Assembly: GCA_947174015.1 (NCBI GenBank) | Contig: CAMWHJ010000004.1 | Location: 1 to 64,000, forward strand | DNA from: an uncultured Lachnospiraceae bacterium | Lineage (GTDB): Bacteria; Bacillota; Clostridia; Lachnospirales; Lachnospiraceae | DNA: 64,000 nt | Direction of reading: 5' to 3' | Part shown: positions 1-9,237 of the stretch, piece after piece | How positions within the stretch are numbered: the first letter of the stretch is position 1 | Layout: each line of letters starts with the position of its first letter | Position numbers and translations under genes: made by a program | Notes under the pieces: model-generated | Told to the model about the DNA's origin: nothing | Databases searched by the model: none | The model's input: the letters and a program-made list of their open reading frames with translations, nothing else

Positions 1-22
1 GTTATATCCACTTTTTCTTACG

Positions 23-60
23 GTCTGTGCAGTAAATGCACAGACCTACTGAACGGTTAC
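23..60 (-). repeat. Long-form intergenic hairpin element, copy 1
   Basis: A 9-bp perfect stem (GTCTGTGCA / TGCACAGAC, 5-nt loop) is followed by CTACTGAACGGTTAC. The 38 bases match 48281-48318 at 37 of 38 positions. On the minus strand the element begins 2 nt after the ilvB stop codon. There is no T tract, so it is not a typical intrinsic terminator. The element may continue beyond the left edge. Bases 1-22 hold no recognisable gene. Confidence 0.85.
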
Positions 61-62
61 AA

Positions 63-1733
63 TTATTTGTTCATATCCGATTCATCAAAAACTTCTTCGA
101 TCGCTGCTGCCGGCGGCACCATTGGAAATACCTTATCATCACTGCCAATCATACAATCCAACACCACCGGTCCCTTGGCCTGCAATGCTTTTTCCACTGC
201 CTCATCCAATTCCTCTAAAGTGCTTACACGATAAGCCGTACAGCCAAGTCCCTCTGCCACCTTCACAAAATCCACACTGTCATTTAATATGGTATGAGAA
301 TAACGTTCCCCATAGAATAAGGTCTGCCACTGGCGAACCATTCCCAACACATGGTTATTTAACACCACTTGAATAATAGGGATGTTATATCTGGATGCGG
401 TTGCCAATTCATTTAAATTCATACGGAAACAACCGTCTCCTGCAATATTGATTACTGTTTTGTCCGGATTGCCCATCTTGGCACCCATACAGGCACCCAA
501 ACCGTAGCCCATGGTTCCCAAGCCGCCGGAAGATAAAAATGTGCGAGGGCTGGTGTATTTGTAATACTGGGCTGCCCACATTTGATGTTGTCCCACATCT
601 GTGGTGATAATTGCCTGACCCTTGGTTGCCTGATACAACTTTTCAATCACTGCTGGTCCTGTCAATACACGCTTATCATAGTTTAATGGATATTTTTCTT
701 TCAACTCCTGAATGTGAGCTGTCCATTCCTTATTCTCATGCTGCTCCATCTTATCACACAACTGACGAAGTACCAGCTTGGCATCCCCGATAAGACAGGC
801 ATCCACCACAACATTTTTATTGATTTCTACCGGATCAATATCAATCTGTACAATCTTGGCATTATAGGCAAACTTCTGAGTATTTCCAGTTACTCGGTCA
901 CTGAATCTGGATCCCACCACCACAAGCAAATCGCACTCTGTGACGCCATAGTTGGCTGTTTTCGTTCCATGCATGCCCAGCATTCCGGTATACAATGGGT
1001 GGGTTCCATCAAAAGCACCCTTTCCCATCAAGCTGTCACACACAGGCGCATCCAGTTTTTGAGCAAATTCCATCAATTCTTCGGACGCCTCGGAAATAAT
1101 TGCACCACCGCCCACAAAAATATATGGCTTTTTTGCTTCCTTCATGTAGCCGAGTACCTGCTCCAGCACTTCCGGATTCTGTAATTGCTTCCGTTCCATG
1201 GCTGCCGGCTCTTCTCTGGTATATTCCACCAATGCTGCCGTTACATCCTTGGGAATATCAATTAAGACCGGACCAGGTCTGCCTGTTTTTGCAATCTTAA
1301 AAGCCTTTCGGATGGTAGCCGCCAAATCCTTTACATTTTTTACAATAAAATTGTGCTTGGTAATGGGCATAGTTACACCCACAATATCAATTTCCTGAAA
1401 AGAATCTTTTCCAAGCAGAGGCACCCCCACATTACAGGTAATGGCTATGATGGGAACGGAATCCATATATGCGGTGGCAATACCGGTAACTAAATTGGTG
1501 GCTCCCGGTCCACTGGTGGCAAGGCAGACACCCACCTTGCCGGTGGAACGTGCATATCCGTCCGCCGCATGAGAGGCACCCTGCTCATGGGAGGTTAAGA
1601 TATGCTTGATTTCTTCATGCTTATATAGGGCATCATAAATATTTAAAATTGCTCCGCCCGGATAACCAAATACGGTATCCACGCCCTGCTCTTTTAAACA
1701 TTCGATAACCACTTCTGAACCTGTCAACTGCAT
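63..1733 (-). CDS. ilvB: Acetolactate synthase, large (catalytic) subunit
   Basis: This is a ThDP- and FAD-dependent enzyme. It condenses two pyruvates to acetolactate, or pyruvate with 2-ketobutyrate, the first common step of valine, leucine and isoleucine synthesis. The 556-residue length fits the family. The N-terminal pyrimidine-binding domain carries the catalytic glutamate in HEQGAS (E50), preceded by GYPGGAIL. The C-terminal domain has the ThDP/Mg motif GDG...LNN near residues 428-455. The ATG follows a GAGG ribosome binding site. It is the last gene of leuB-ilvD-ilvB, 36 nt after ilvD. No regulatory subunit gene (ilvN) lies beside it. A catabolic acetolactate synthase (AlsS) is less likely given the biosynthetic operon. 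Confidence 0.95.
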   Translation of the reverse strand: MQLTGSEVVIECLKEQGVDTVFGYPGGAILNIYDALYKHEEIKHILTSHEQGASHAADGYARSTGKVGVCLATSGPGATNLVTGIATAYMDSVPIIAITCNVGVPLLGKDSFQEIDIVGVTMPITKHNFIVKNVKDLAATIRKAFKIAKTGRPGPVLIDIPKDVTAALVEYTREEPAAMERKQLQNPEVLEQVLGYMKEAKKPYIFVGGGAIISEASEELMEFAQKLDAPVCDSLMGKGAFDGTHPLYTGMLGMHGTKTANYGVTECDLLVVVGSRFSDRVTGNTQKFAYNAKIVQIDIDPVEINKNVVVDACLIGDAKLVLRQLCDKMEQHENKEWTAHIQELKEKYPLNYDKRVLTGPAVIEKLYQATKGQAIITTDVGQHQMWAAQYYKYTSPRTFLSSGGLGTMGYGLGACMGAKMGNPDKTVINIAGDGCFRMNLNELATASRYNIPIIQVVLNNHVLGMVRQWQTLFYGERYSHTILNDSVDFVKVAEGLGCTAYRVSTLEELDEAVEKALQAKGPVVLDCMIGSDDKVFPMVPPAAAIEEVFDESDMNK

Positions 1734-1769
1734 TTCAATCCCTCACTTTATTTTTATATAAGTAAATCG

Positions 1770-3440
1770 CTATTTCTTCGGCAACTCCAAAATTGCTCCG
1801 CGATTACCGGATGTTACTAATTCTGCGTAACGTTTTAAGTAGCCTGTGGTAATCTTTGGCTCTCTTGGCTGCCATTTTGCTCTTCTCTCCTCCAACTCCT
1901 GGTCTGAGATCACAAAATCAAGTCTGTTATTAGGAATGTCAATCTTAATGATATCTCCCTCTTCCACCAAAGCAATGGGACCGCCTACGGCTGCTTCCGG
2001 TGACACATGACCAATGGAGGCTCCTCTGGATGCCCCGGAGAAACGTCCATCTGTAATCAGGGCCACGGAAGAACCAAGCCCCATACCTGCAATCGCTGAA
2101 GTAGGATTTAGCATCTCCCGCATACCCGGACCGCCTTTGGGTCCTTCATAACGGATGACAACCACATCACCAGCTACAATCTTGCCGCCCTTGATGGCAG
2201 CAATGGCATCTTCTTCACAGTCAAACACCCTTGCCGGTCCTTCATGTACCATCATTTCCGGTGCCACTGCAGAACGTTTCACCACACCGGTATCCGGTGC
2301 TAAATTTCCTCGAAGAACTGCAATACCGCCTGTCTCACTGTATGGATTTTCTATGGGGCGTATCACTTCCGGGTTTTTGTTGACACAGCCTGCAATATTT
2401 TCTCCTACGGTTTTTCCGGTTACCGTCATACAGTCTGTGTGCAGCAAGCCTTTCTTGTTTAACTCATTCATCACTGCATATACTCCGCCTGCCTCATTTA
2501 ACTCCTCCATATAGGTATGTCCTGCCGGTGCTAAATGGCACAAATTTGGTGTCTTGGCAGAGATTTCATTGGCAATGTCTAAGTCAATCTCTATTCCGGC
2601 TTCATGGGCGATGGCCGGCAGATGCAGCATACTGTTGGTAGAGCAGCCCAGTGCCATATCTACTGTCAATGCATTTTGGAATGCTTTTTCTGTCATAATA
2701 TCTCTTGGACAGATGTTCTTTTCCAGCATTTCCATCACCTTCATACCTGCCTGCTTTGCCAGACGGATACGTTCCGAATATACTGCCGGAATAGTTCCGT
2801 TGCCCTTTAAGCCCATACCAAGTACCTCTGTTAAACAGTTCATACTGTTCGCAGTATACATACCGGAACAGGAACCACAGGTGGGACAGGCATTTTCCTC
2901 ATATTCCAACACGTCTTCTTCTGTCATAGTGCCTGCTGCATAAGAACCCACCGCTTCAAACATACTGGATAAAGAGGTCTTACAGCCCTTTACTTTTCCT
3001 GCCAGCATTGGACCGCCGCTGACAAATACGGTGGGAATATTTAATCTGGCAGCCGCCATTAAAAGCCCCGGCACATTCTTGTCACAGTTGGGAACCATAA
3101 CAAGTGCATCAAAAGCATGTGCCATTGCCATACACTCTGTGGAATCACAGATTAAATCTCTTGTTACCAGAGAATATTTCATTCCGGTATGTCCCATGGC
3201 AATACCATCACAGACAGCGATTGCCGGAAACATCACCGGAGTACCGCCTGCCATGGCAACACCCATTTTCACTGCATTTACAATTTTATCAATATTCATA
3301 TGTCCGGGAACAATTTCATTGTAGGAGCTGACAATACCAACCAATGGCCGTTCCATCTCTTCCTTTGTCATTCCCAGTGCATTAAACAGGGAACGATGTG
3401 GAGCCTGCTGCATTCCCTTTGTTACTGCATCACTTTTCAT
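1770..3440 (-). CDS. ilvD: Dihydroxy-acid dehydratase
   Basis: The enzyme dehydrates 2,3-dihydroxy-isovalerate and -methylvalerate to the 2-keto acids in valine and isoleucine synthesis, using an Fe-S cluster in the cytoplasm. The 556 residues are full length for IlvD/Edd proteins. Family cysteines are visible in NCDKNVPG (about residue 119) and [17 protein letters not shown] (about residues 186-202). The C-terminal half has the conserved [12 protein letters not shown] and [10 protein letters not shown] motifs. The start is set by an AAAGGAG site. It sits between leuB and ilvB with short gaps, so one transcript is expected. Phosphogluconate dehydratase (Edd) is the paralogous alternative, but the neighbours argue for IlvD. 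Confidence 0.96.
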   Translation of the reverse strand: MKSDAVTKGMQQAPHRSLFNALGMTKEEMERPLVGIVSSYNEIVPGHMNIDKIVNAVKMGVAMAGGTPVMFPAIAVCDGIAMGHTGMKYSLVTRDLICDSTECMAMAHAFDALVMVPNCDKNVPGLLMAAARLNIPTVFVSGGPMLAGKVKGCKTSLSSMFEAVGSYAAGTMTEEDVLEYEENACPTCGSCSGMYTANSMNCLTEVLGMGLKGNGTIPAVYSERIRLAKQAGMKVMEMLEKNICPRDIMTEKAFQNALTVDMALGCSTNSMLHLPAIAHEAGIEIDLDIANEISAKTPNLCHLAPAGHTYMEELNEAGGVYAVMNELNKKGLLHTDCMTVTGKTVGENIAGCVNKNPEVIRPIENPYSETGGIAVLRGNLAPDTGVVKRSAVAPEMMVHEGPARVFDCEEDAIAAIKGGKIVAGDVVVIRYEGPKGGPGMREMLNPTSAIAGMGLGSSVALITDGRFSGASRGASIGHVSPEAAVGGPIALVEEGDIIKIDIPNNRLDFVISDQELEERRAKWQPREPKITTGYLKRYAELVTSGNRGAILELPKK

Positions 3441-3476
3441 ATTTTCTCTCTCCTTTTATCACTGTAATCTGTCTCA

Positions 3477-4559
3477 CTACAAACGCTCTGTCAGCAAATC
3501 GCCCATCTCGTCACAACCAACCTTTGTACATCCCTCAGACATAATATCTACGGTTCTGTAACCATCTGCTAACACTTTCTTTACCGCATTTTCGATATCA
3601 TCTGCTTCCTCTGATAAATCAAAGGAATAGCGAAGCATCATAGCCGCTGAAAGAATCGTGGCAATGGGATTGGCAATATTCTGTCCTGCAATATCCGGTG
3701 CAGAACCATGACTTGGCTCATATAAACCAAATTTTGTTTCATTTAAGCTGGCTGAACTTAACATGCCGATAGAACCTGTTACCATGCTTGCCTCGTCAGA
3801 CAAAATATCACCAAACATGTTTTCTGTTAGGATCACATCAAACTGTCTTGGATCTTTCACCAACTGCATGGCACAATTATCCACCAGCATATGCTCATAA
3901 GTCACTTCCGGATAATCCCTGGCAACCTCTTCCACTATCTTTCTCCAAAGTCTGGAAGAATCCAATACATTTGCCTTATCAACACTGGTTACCTTCTTAC
4001 GTCTCTTCATGGCAATGTCGAAACCGCGAATGGCAATTCTGCGAATTTCGTTTTCATCATAAGTCAGAGAATCATATGCTTTCCTTACACCGTTTTCTTC
4101 CACCGTCTTGCGCTCACCAAAGTAAAGACCTCCGGTTAATTCACGCATGATCACCATATCGAAACCGTCCCCAATCACTTCATCCTTTAAAGGACAAGCC
4201 TCTTTTAATTCTTTATATAATACGGCTGGTCTTACATTCGCAAATAAATTCAGGGCTTTACGAATCTTAAGCAGTCCTGCTTCCGGTCTTAAATTGGGAG
4301 GAAGCTGATACCATGGCGATGTGGTTGTGTTGCCGCCGATGGAACCCATCAGCACCGCATCACTTGCCTTTGCAGATGCAATGGCTTCCTCTGTCAGTGG
4401 AACACCATGTACATCAATGGAAGCTCCGCCCATGAGAATTTCCGTATATTCAAATTTGTGTCCAAACTTAACTCCCACTGCATCTAACACTTTCTTTGCT
4501 TCGTTTACTATCTCCGGTCCGATTCCGTCACCGGAAATAACGCCAACCTTATAATTCAT
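3477..4559 (-). CDS. leuB: 3-isopropylmalate dehydrogenase
   Basis: This NAD-dependent enzyme oxidises and decarboxylates 3-isopropylmalate to 2-ketoisocaproate in leucine synthesis. The 360 residues span the full isocitrate/isopropylmalate dehydrogenase fold. Visible motifs are GDGIGPEIV at the N-terminus, the substrate-binding [13 protein letters not shown] and [12 protein letters not shown] segments, and the NAD-binding [16 protein letters not shown]. The ATG has an AAGGAA-type site 7 nt upstream. It is the first gene of the operon and has a good sigma-A promoter at 4637-4665. No T-box or other riboswitch fold was recognised in the short leader. LeuA, LeuC and LeuD are not in the window. 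Confidence 0.96.
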   Translation of the reverse strand: MNYKVGVISGDGIGPEIVNEAKKVLDAVGVKFGHKFEYTEILMGGASIDVHGVPLTEEAIASAKASDAVLMGSIGGNTTTSPWYQLPPNLRPEAGLLKIRKALNLFANVRPAVLYKELKEACPLKDEVIGDGFDMVIMRELTGGLYFGERKTVEENGVRKAYDSLTYDENEIRRIAIRGFDIAMKRRKKVTSVDKANVLDSSRLWRKIVEEVARDYPEVTYEHMLVDNCAMQLVKDPRQFDVILTENMFGDILSDEASMVTGSIGMLSSASLNETKFGLYEPSHGSAPDIAGQNIANPIATILSAAMMLRYSFDLSEEADDIENAVKKVLADGYRTVDIMSEGCTKVGCDEMGDLLTERL

Positions 4560-4636
4560 GTTATCATTCCTTTCAGTTCTGTGCTTTGCTATATATGTAA
4601 TTACAAGTTATATATATAGACCCAGCCATACTTTAT

Positions 4637-4665
4637 ATAATATAACAAACATTGACACTTTTCAA
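4637..4665 (-). promoter_or_regulatory. Sigma-A promoter for leuB-ilvD-ilvB
   Basis: On the minus strand TTGAAA (-35) and TATTAT (-10) are separated by exactly 17 bp, about 80 nt upstream of the leuB start. The leader between promoter and ATG is too short and too unstructured for a T-box. Confidence 0.6.
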
Positions 4666-4732
4666 TGATTAATTTCGAAAAATGGGGAAAGTGTAAATTT
4701 CCAAATGCTGCCCGCAGGAATCATTTCCTTCC

Positions 4733-4776
4733 AAAACAAAGTACCCCACAGCATTCGCTGTGGGGTACTTTGTTTT
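4733..4776 (-). terminator. Intrinsic terminator after yajC
   Basis: A perfect 12-bp stem (GTACCCCACAGC / GCTGTGGGGTAC, loop ATTC) is extended by AAAACAAA / TTTGTTTT arms to 20 bp. It lies 4 nt past the yajC stop codon, and its T-rich arm follows on either strand. It separates yajC from the leuB promoter. Confidence 0.85.
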
Positions 4777-4780
4777 GAAA

Positions 4781-5098
4781 TTACTCGGCAGTTCCCGCCT
4801 TCTCTACTTGCACAATGGCATCCTTTTTCATTGGAATCCGGCAGTTTTTATTATTGCCAAATTCTACGATTACCGTATCATCTGCCACATCTATCACCAC
4901 ACCATAAAATCCGGCAGTGGTTAATACACTGTCACCAATACTCAGTTCTGCAAGCATCAGCCCTAATCTCTTCTGCTCTTTTTTTTGGGGACGAACGAAC
5001 AAAAAATACATTCCAGCCACAAGTACCACAATCTCAAGTACCATGATAAAAGTAAAGGAACCAGAACCTTCCTGTGCCGCACCTAAAATATACTGCAT
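4781..5098 (-). CDS. yajC: Preprotein translocase subunit YajC
   Basis: YajC is a small inner-membrane partner of the Sec-YidC translocation machinery. The 105-residue protein has one membrane segment (about residues 15-35) followed by the family signature FVRPQKKEQKR and the conserved LSIGDSVLTTAGFYGVV segment. An upstream in-frame start exists, but the AGGAGG site 6-7 nt before ATG 5098 sets the start at MQYILGAA. It lies downstream of tgt, an arrangement common in bacteria. A strong terminator follows directly. The tail after about residue 70 is the usual variable cytoplasmic domain. Confidence 0.93.
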   Translation of the reverse strand: MQYILGAAQEGSGSFTFIMVLEIVVLVAGMYFLFVRPQKKEQKRLGLMLAELSIGDSVLTTAGFYGVVIDVADDTVIVEFGNNKNCRIPMKKDAIVQVEKAGTAE

Positions 5099-5208
5099 AA
5101 AATTTCCTCCTGTCTTACACAAATAACCAATACTTGTAATAAATTACATAAAATCTATTTCTTATAATACACAACTCTGCTGTTTCAGGCAAGCATTTTA
5201 TGAAAATT

Positions 5209-6336
5209 TTATGATTCAGACATGTCTGCCAGCTTCTGTCTCTTATATTCTGCAAATCTGTCCTGCTCAATGGCTGTCCTGATTTCTTCCATCATATGAT
5301 TGTAAAAATACAAATTATGCATAACACAAAGCCGCATTCCCAGCATCTCTTTTGCCTTTAATAAATGACGAATGTAGGCTCTGCTGTGATGTTTGCAGGT
5401 TGGACACTGACAGTCCTCTTGGATGGGTTTCTCATCTAATTCATATTTGGCATTAAACAAATTTAATTTTCCATGGTTGGTATATACATGACCATGGCGT
5501 CCATTTCTGCTGGGATATACACAATCGAAGAAATCCACCCCTCGCTCCACTGCCTCCAAAATGTTGGCGGGAGTGCCTACCCCCATAAGATACGTTGGCT
5601 TATTTTCCGGAAGATATGGTACCACTGCTTCAATGATGCGATACATTTCTGCGTGAGATTCCCCCACTGCAAGACCGCCAATGGCATAGCCGTCCAAATC
5701 AAGATCTGCAATCCGTTTGGCATGGTCCATGCGGATATCCGCAAAACAGCCCCCCTGATTGATTCCAAACAACATCTGCTGTTTATTGATGGTGTCCTCC
5801 AAGGAATTTAATCGGTTCATTTCTGCCTTGCATCGTTCTAACCAGCGGGTTGTTCTGGCAACCGAATTTTCCATGTAAGTTCTGGATTCCAAGCTGGGGG
5901 GGCATTCATCAAACGCCATGGCAATGGTGGAGGCAAGATTTGACTGAATCTGCATACTTTCCTCCGGTCCCATAAAAATTTTTCTCCCATCCACATGTGA
6001 GTTAAAATATACCCCTTCCTCCTTGATTTTGCGGAGTCCTGCCAGAGAAAACACCTGAAAACCACCAGAATCTGTAAGAATGGGCTTATCCCAATTCATG
6101 AATTTGTGAAGTCCTCCCAACTGCTTTATCACCTTATCTCCCGGTCTAACATGAAGATGATAGGTATTAGACAATTCCACCTGTGTCTTTAAATGCTGTA
6201 AATCTTCCGTGGCAACAGCACCCTTTATGGCAGCAGCAGTACCCACATTCATAAATACAGGAGTTTCTATGACACCATGAATTGTGGTAAATCTTCCTCG
6301 TTTTGCATTATGACTCTTTTGGATTAACTCATACAT
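5209..6336 (-). CDS. tgt: tRNA-guanine transglycosylase
   Basis: This cytoplasmic enzyme swaps guanine-34 for preQ1 in tRNAs with GUN anticodons, a step of queuosine synthesis. It is 375 residues, full length for the bacterial form. The catalytic aspartate motif TDSGGFQVFSL is near residue 90. The nucleophile motif FDCVYPSRNGRHG is near 270, and the zinc ligands CQCPTC...H lie near 310. The start region MYELIQKSHNAKRG is canonical, but the ribosome binding site is weak (CAGAG). A 9-bp inverted repeat lies in the leader. It is followed by yajC. queA was not found in the window. Confidence 0.96.
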   Translation of the reverse strand: MYELIQKSHNAKRGRFTTIHGVIETPVFMNVGTAAAIKGAVATEDLQHLKTQVELSNTYHLHVRPGDKVIKQLGGLHKFMNWDKPILTDSGGFQVFSLAGLRKIKEEGVYFNSHVDGRKIFMGPEESMQIQSNLASTIAMAFDECPPSLESRTYMENSVARTTRWLERCKAEMNRLNSLEDTINKQQMLFGINQGGCFADIRMDHAKRIADLDLDGYAIGGLAVGESHAEMYRIIEAVVPYLPENKPTYLMGVGTPANILEAVERGVDFFDCVYPSRNGRHGHVYTNHGKLNLFNAKYELDEKPIQEDCQCPTCKHHSRAYIRHLLKAKEMLGMRLCVMHNLYFYNHMMEEIRTAIEQDRFAEYKRQKLADMSES

Positions 6337-6346
6337 AAATTACTCT

Positions 6347-6400
6347 GCTGCTCAAAATTTGTACCTTTCCTAATGGTTTCCCGATATTTTGTTGAGCAGC
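6347..6400 (-). repeat. Inverted repeat in the tgt leader
   Basis: GCTGCTCAA (6347-6355) and TTGAGCAGC (6392-6400) form a perfect 9-bp inverted repeat with a 36-nt loop, ending 11 nt upstream of the tgt start. It could pair in the mRNA next to the weak tgt ribosome binding site. It does not match a preQ1 riboswitch as far as can be judged by eye. Confidence 0.6.
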
Positions 6401-6441
6401 TTCTCCTTTCTTATTTTTGATATATTTCTTTTATCCAATGA

Positions 6442-7449
6442 TTAAGCTTCCTCATTTTTCTTTTTGTGAAGTTTTTCTTCCACTGCCGCTTTCATATCCT
6501 GATAAGATTCTCTGTACTTAACCGAAATTGCCGAAGGATGTGCTTTAATTATTGCCGCTTTCATCCTGTCATAGCTTTTGGTGTATTCCTTATACTGGGC
6601 AATTTTTTCTCGAAAAGCCTCGTAGACCGTCCATTTTTCCGGAGTATTCTCTTTGATTTCCTCCCTGTACTGTTCCATATATTCTGTGATTCTGACACGA
6701 ATCTCCATACTGGAAAGCCGCAGGATCTCTTTTTGTTCCTCCATGGCTTCACGCACGTTTTCTGCTCGTCCCTCTGCATTTTCTTTCATGGCAGTCACCC
6801 GCCTTTCTACCGCTGTCCGCATTGCATCGGCTTTCTCTTCGGCATTCTCAATCCGTTCCTCAATCTGAGCAGCAAGCTGTGACTCCATCACCTTTAAATC
6901 TCCACGCATTTTGTCCATCTTTTCTAACATCTTGCGCATATCTAATGCTGTTCTTACCGATAATACCATATCCACTGCGAAGATAAGGGACAATAGTGCT
7001 GCTGACGGATACTGGGCAATCTCTGGAACAGAAAACAAGATATGTTCCACAGGCTTATGTATCACTTCTGTAAGAAACAACGTCAAAAATCCCCATGCAA
7101 TGGAGGAAGACAGACAAATAACACCTTTGTATTGTATTTTCTGATTGCTGTAATCCCAATACTTTACTTTAAATATGCTTTCCATGGCAAGCCCCACTAC
7201 CAACTCCAACAAGGTGGCGGCAATCATTCCTGCAAAATAAATTGCCACAAAGTTTCCTTGAAATGGAATGGAGGCAAAAAGCATAATGATGGCACCGGAT
7301 GCATAGATAGGCAGAATCGGTCCCCGCAAAAAACCTCTGTTGACAAACTTGCATTTTCGCAAGGATACATAGGTAGTCTCGAATATCCACCCAAAGAAAC
7401 CATAGATAAAAAACAGCAGAATCCACTCTGCCACATTATAATGATACAT
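6442..7449 (-). CDS. CmpB-type multi-pass membrane protein
   Basis: The 335-residue protein resembles the putative ABC-transporter type IV / CmpB family (PF06541) common in Firmicutes; its molecular role is not established. The N-terminal half has about five hydrophobic segments (roughly residues 5-155). It includes the family-typical motif FFGWIFETTYVS and the glycine/proline loop RGFLRGPILPIYASGAI. Residues about 165-250 form a long charged, probably coiled-coil stretch (IEERIENAEEKAD and similar), and the C-terminus is cytoplasmic and lysine-rich. It has its own promoter (7539-7567) divergent from aroC, and a hairpin in its leader. Despite the family name, no ATPase domain is present, so transport is unproven. 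Confidence 0.75.
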   Translation of the reverse strand: MYHYNVAEWILLFFIYGFFGWIFETTYVSLRKCKFVNRGFLRGPILPIYASGAIIMLFASIPFQGNFVAIYFAGMIAATLLELVVGLAMESIFKVKYWDYSNQKIQYKGVICLSSSIAWGFLTLFLTEVIHKPVEHILFSVPEIAQYPSAALLSLIFAVDMVLSVRTALDMRKMLEKMDKMRGDLKVMESQLAAQIEERIENAEEKADAMRTAVERRVTAMKENAEGRAENVREAMEEQKEILRLSSMEIRVRITEYMEQYREEIKENTPEKWTVYEAFREKIAQYKEYTKSYDRMKAAIIKAHPSAISVKYRESYQDMKAAVEEKLHKKKNEEA

Positions 7450-7478
7450 ACATCTGCTCCTTTGTCCTCTGAATTTTA

Positions 7479-7517
7479 CCCCATTTCAAATGCATCTTCG
7501 CTACATTTAAAATGGGG
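7479..7517 (-). other. Leader hairpin upstream of the CmpB-type gene
   Basis: CCCCATTTCAAATG (7479-7492) and CATTTAAAATGGGG (7504-7517) pair with one mismatch around an 11-nt loop. The hairpin lies between the minus-strand promoter and the start codon, so it would form in the 5' leader. No long T tract follows on the minus strand. Confidence 0.6.
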
Positions 7518-7538
7518 CAAAAATATTACAATAAATAT

Positions 7539-7567
7539 ATTATAAATTTTTGTATGATATAAATCAA
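7539..7567 (-). promoter_or_regulatory. Sigma-A promoter for the CmpB-type gene
   Basis: TTGATT (-35) and a consensus TATAAT (-10) are spaced by 17 bp on the minus strand, about 90 nt upstream of the start at 7449. It is divergent from aroC. Confidence 0.6.
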
Positions 7568-7577
7568 GTCATTATTC

Positions 7578-7606
7578 TTGACATTTCGGATGAAATGTAA
7601 TAACTT
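7578..7606 (+). promoter_or_regulatory. Candidate aroC promoter with embedded inverted repeat
   Basis: A consensus TTGACA (7578-7583) is followed after 17 bp by a weak -10 (TAACTT). The perfect inverted repeat ACATTTC-GGAT-GAAATGT (7581-7598) overlaps the -35 and fills the spacer, a position expected for a repressor operator. No regulator can be named. Confidence 0.4.
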
Positions 7607-7631
7607 GTAACTAAAAACAAGGAGGCAGATT

Positions 7632-8735
7632 ATGTCAGGTTCTATATATGGAAAACATTTTTGTATTACAACATGGGGAGAGTCCCATGGAAAAGGGATT
7701 GGTGTGGTAGTGGACGGGTGTCCTGCCGGTTTAGAATTATGTGAAGAAGATATTCAGAAATTCTTAGACCGTCGAAAACCGGGACAATCCAAATTCACCA
7801 CCCAACGCAGCGAAACCGATTCTGTGCAGATTCTCTCAGGTATCTTTGAGGGAAGGACCACTGGAACCCCCATTTCCATGGTGGTATTCAATGAAACACA
7901 ACGTTCTCAAGATTACAACGAAATTGCCAACTACTATCGTCCGGGACATGCAGATCTTACCTATGATATGAAATATGGTTTTCGTGACTATCGGGGTGGG
8001 GGCCGTTCCTCCGGCCGTGAAACCATCGGTCGTGTAGCTGCTGGAGCCATTGCCGTTAAAATTCTGAATCAGTTAGGCATTGATATCTTTGCTTACACCA
8101 AATCCATCGGTGAGATCACTTGCGACGAAAACAAATTTAACCGGGAAGAAATTTCCAACAATAAGCTTTATATGCCAGATGCTCAGGCGGCAGCAAAAGC
8201 TTCTGACTATCTGGAACAGTGCATGAGCAACCGCAACTCTTCTGGTGGTATTGTGGAATGTATCATTAAACATATGCCTGTGGGGGTTGGCGAGCCTGCC
8301 TTTGAAAAATTAAATGCCAATCTTGCCAAGGCGGTCTGTTCTATCGGTGCCGTAAAGGGATTTGAGATTGGTGATGGCTTTGATGTGGCGAAAGCCACAG
8401 GGCTTGCCAATAATGACAATTACGAAATGAACGATGGCAAAATCACAAAAATAACCAATCATTCCGGCGGCATTCTCGGTGGTATCAGTGACGGTTCGGA
8501 CATTGTAATTAGAGCTGCCTTTAAGCCTACCCCTTCCATAGCCAATACACAGCAAACAGTAAATAAGCAGATGGAAAACATTTCCATTAACATCAAAGGA
8601 CGTCATGACCCTATTATTGTACCTCGTGCTGTGGTTGTGGTTGAGTCAATGGCTGCTTTATGTATTCTCGATATGCTTTTTGAAAGCATGACCAGCCGTA
8701 TGGATCGGCTGATGGAATTTTTTAAGTCGGTATAA
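7632..8735 (+). CDS. aroC: Chorismate synthase
   Basis: The enzyme converts EPSP to chorismate, the last step of the shikimate pathway, with reduced FMN as cofactor. The 367 residues are full length. Signature segments are WGESHGKGIGVVVDG near the N-terminus, GGGRSSGRETIGRVAAGA (about residues 122-139) and RHDPIIVPRAVVVVE near the C-terminus. A GGAGG site lies 6 nt before the ATG. It is the only plus-strand gene in the window and is convergent with the SASP gene through a shared terminator. aroE lies 26 kb away in the same window, so the pathway genes are dispersed. Confidence 0.97.
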   Translation: MSGSIYGKHFCITTWGESHGKGIGVVVDGCPAGLELCEEDIQKFLDRRKPGQSKFTTQRSETDSVQILSGIFEGRTTGTPISMVVFNETQRSQDYNEIANYYRPGHADLTYDMKYGFRDYRGGGRSSGRETIGRVAAGAIAVKILNQLGIDIFAYTKSIGEITCDENKFNREEISNNKLYMPDAQAAAKASDYLEQCMSNRNSSGGIVECIIKHMPVGVGEPAFEKLNANLAKAVCSIGAVKGFEIGDGFDVAKATGLANNDNYEMNDGKITKITNHSGGILGGISDGSDIVIRAAFKPTPSIANTQQTVNKQMENISINIKGRHDPIIVPRAVVVVESMAALCILDMLFESMTSRMDRLMEFFKSV

Positions 8736-8742
8736 ACATATA

Positions 8743-8778
8743 AAAAATCCCATCGGATATTTATCCGGTGGGATTTTT
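8743..8778. terminator. Bidirectional terminator between aroC and the SASP gene
   Basis: AAAATCCCATCGGAT and ATCCGGTGGGATTTT form a 15-bp stem with one G-T pair and a 4-nt loop, flanked by A and T runs. It can terminate both convergent transcripts. Confidence 0.88.
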
Positions 8779-8795
8779 CTTGTAACTGCTCTGTA

Positions 8796-8996
8796 TTATT
8801 TGCTCGCCATCTGGCGTTCCTGGGCTTCAATCATTTTCTTGACCATATACCCACCAACAGAACCATTCTGCTTAGAAGTTAAGTTTCCGTTATACCCATC
8901 TGTAAGAGGTACACCTAATTCATTCGCTACCTCATACTTGAACTTATCCAATGCACCCTTTGCTTCTGGAACTTCCACCTGATTACTTCTAGACAT
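8796..8996 (-). CDS. Alpha/beta-type small acid-soluble spore protein
   Basis: This DNA-binding protein coats and protects the chromosome of dormant spores. The 66-residue product has the family pattern: LDKFKYEVANELGVPL, which includes the expected germination-protease cleavage region, followed by GYNGNLTSKQNGSVGGYMVKKMIEAQE. The start at MSRSNQ is chosen because GGAGGAG lies 6 nt upstream; an in-frame upstream ATG overlaps that site. Expression is expected in the forespore under sigma-G, but no convincing sigma-G promoter could be placed. Its presence implies a spore-forming organism. Confidence 0.93.
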   Translation of the reverse strand: MSRSNQVEVPEAKGALDKFKYEVANELGVPLTDGYNGNLTSKQNGSVGGYMVKKMIEAQERQMASK

Positions 8997-9142
8997 AATA
9001 AACTCCTCCATTCCGCTACCACAAAAAATACTTTTTTCCTGCGATAACTAAGTGTTGTTGTTTGTTACAATGATAGTATATGTGAAATTCTCTCGAATAC
9101 TCTGGCAATTTCTGGTGCAAAGTAAAATAATTACATTTTTTC

Positions 9143-9157
9143 GTAACTATTCTGTAC
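9143..9157. repeat. Core intergenic element, GTAACTATTCTGTAC
   Basis: This is a single copy of the 15-base core shared with 13612, 42185, 54042 and 59740. It lies between the SASP start and the terminator of the Ig-like protein gene. Confidence 0.7.
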
Positions 9158-9171
9158 CCCCATAGTAATGA

Positions 9172-9197
9172 AAAACCCTCGCAGATGCGAGGGTTTT
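9172..9197 (-). terminator. Terminator of the Ig-like surface protein gene
   Basis: AAAACCCTCGC / GCGAGGGTTTT forms an 11-bp perfect stem with an AGAT loop and a trailing T run on the minus strand. It lies about 40 nt past the stop codon. Confidence 0.9.
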
Positions 9198-9237
9198 ATC
9201 ATATGATTCTTATTAGAAAGTTAAAAATCATTTGTGC

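Noticed and set aside
4560..4780. T-box or leucine leader upstream of leuB
   Set aside because: The distance from the promoter to the start is about 80 nt and shows no T-box motif or antiterminator pair; the strong hairpin in the region belongs to yajC termination.
6337..6441. preQ1 riboswitch upstream of tgt
   Set aside because: The inverted repeat GCTGCTCAA/TTGAGCAGC has a 36-nt loop and lacks the short hairpin with A-rich tail of preQ1-I; no convincing match.
8997..9140. Sigma-G promoter for the SASP gene
   Set aside because: GTATT and TATACTA resemble the expected boxes, but the spacing of 15 bp is wrong, so it was not annotated.
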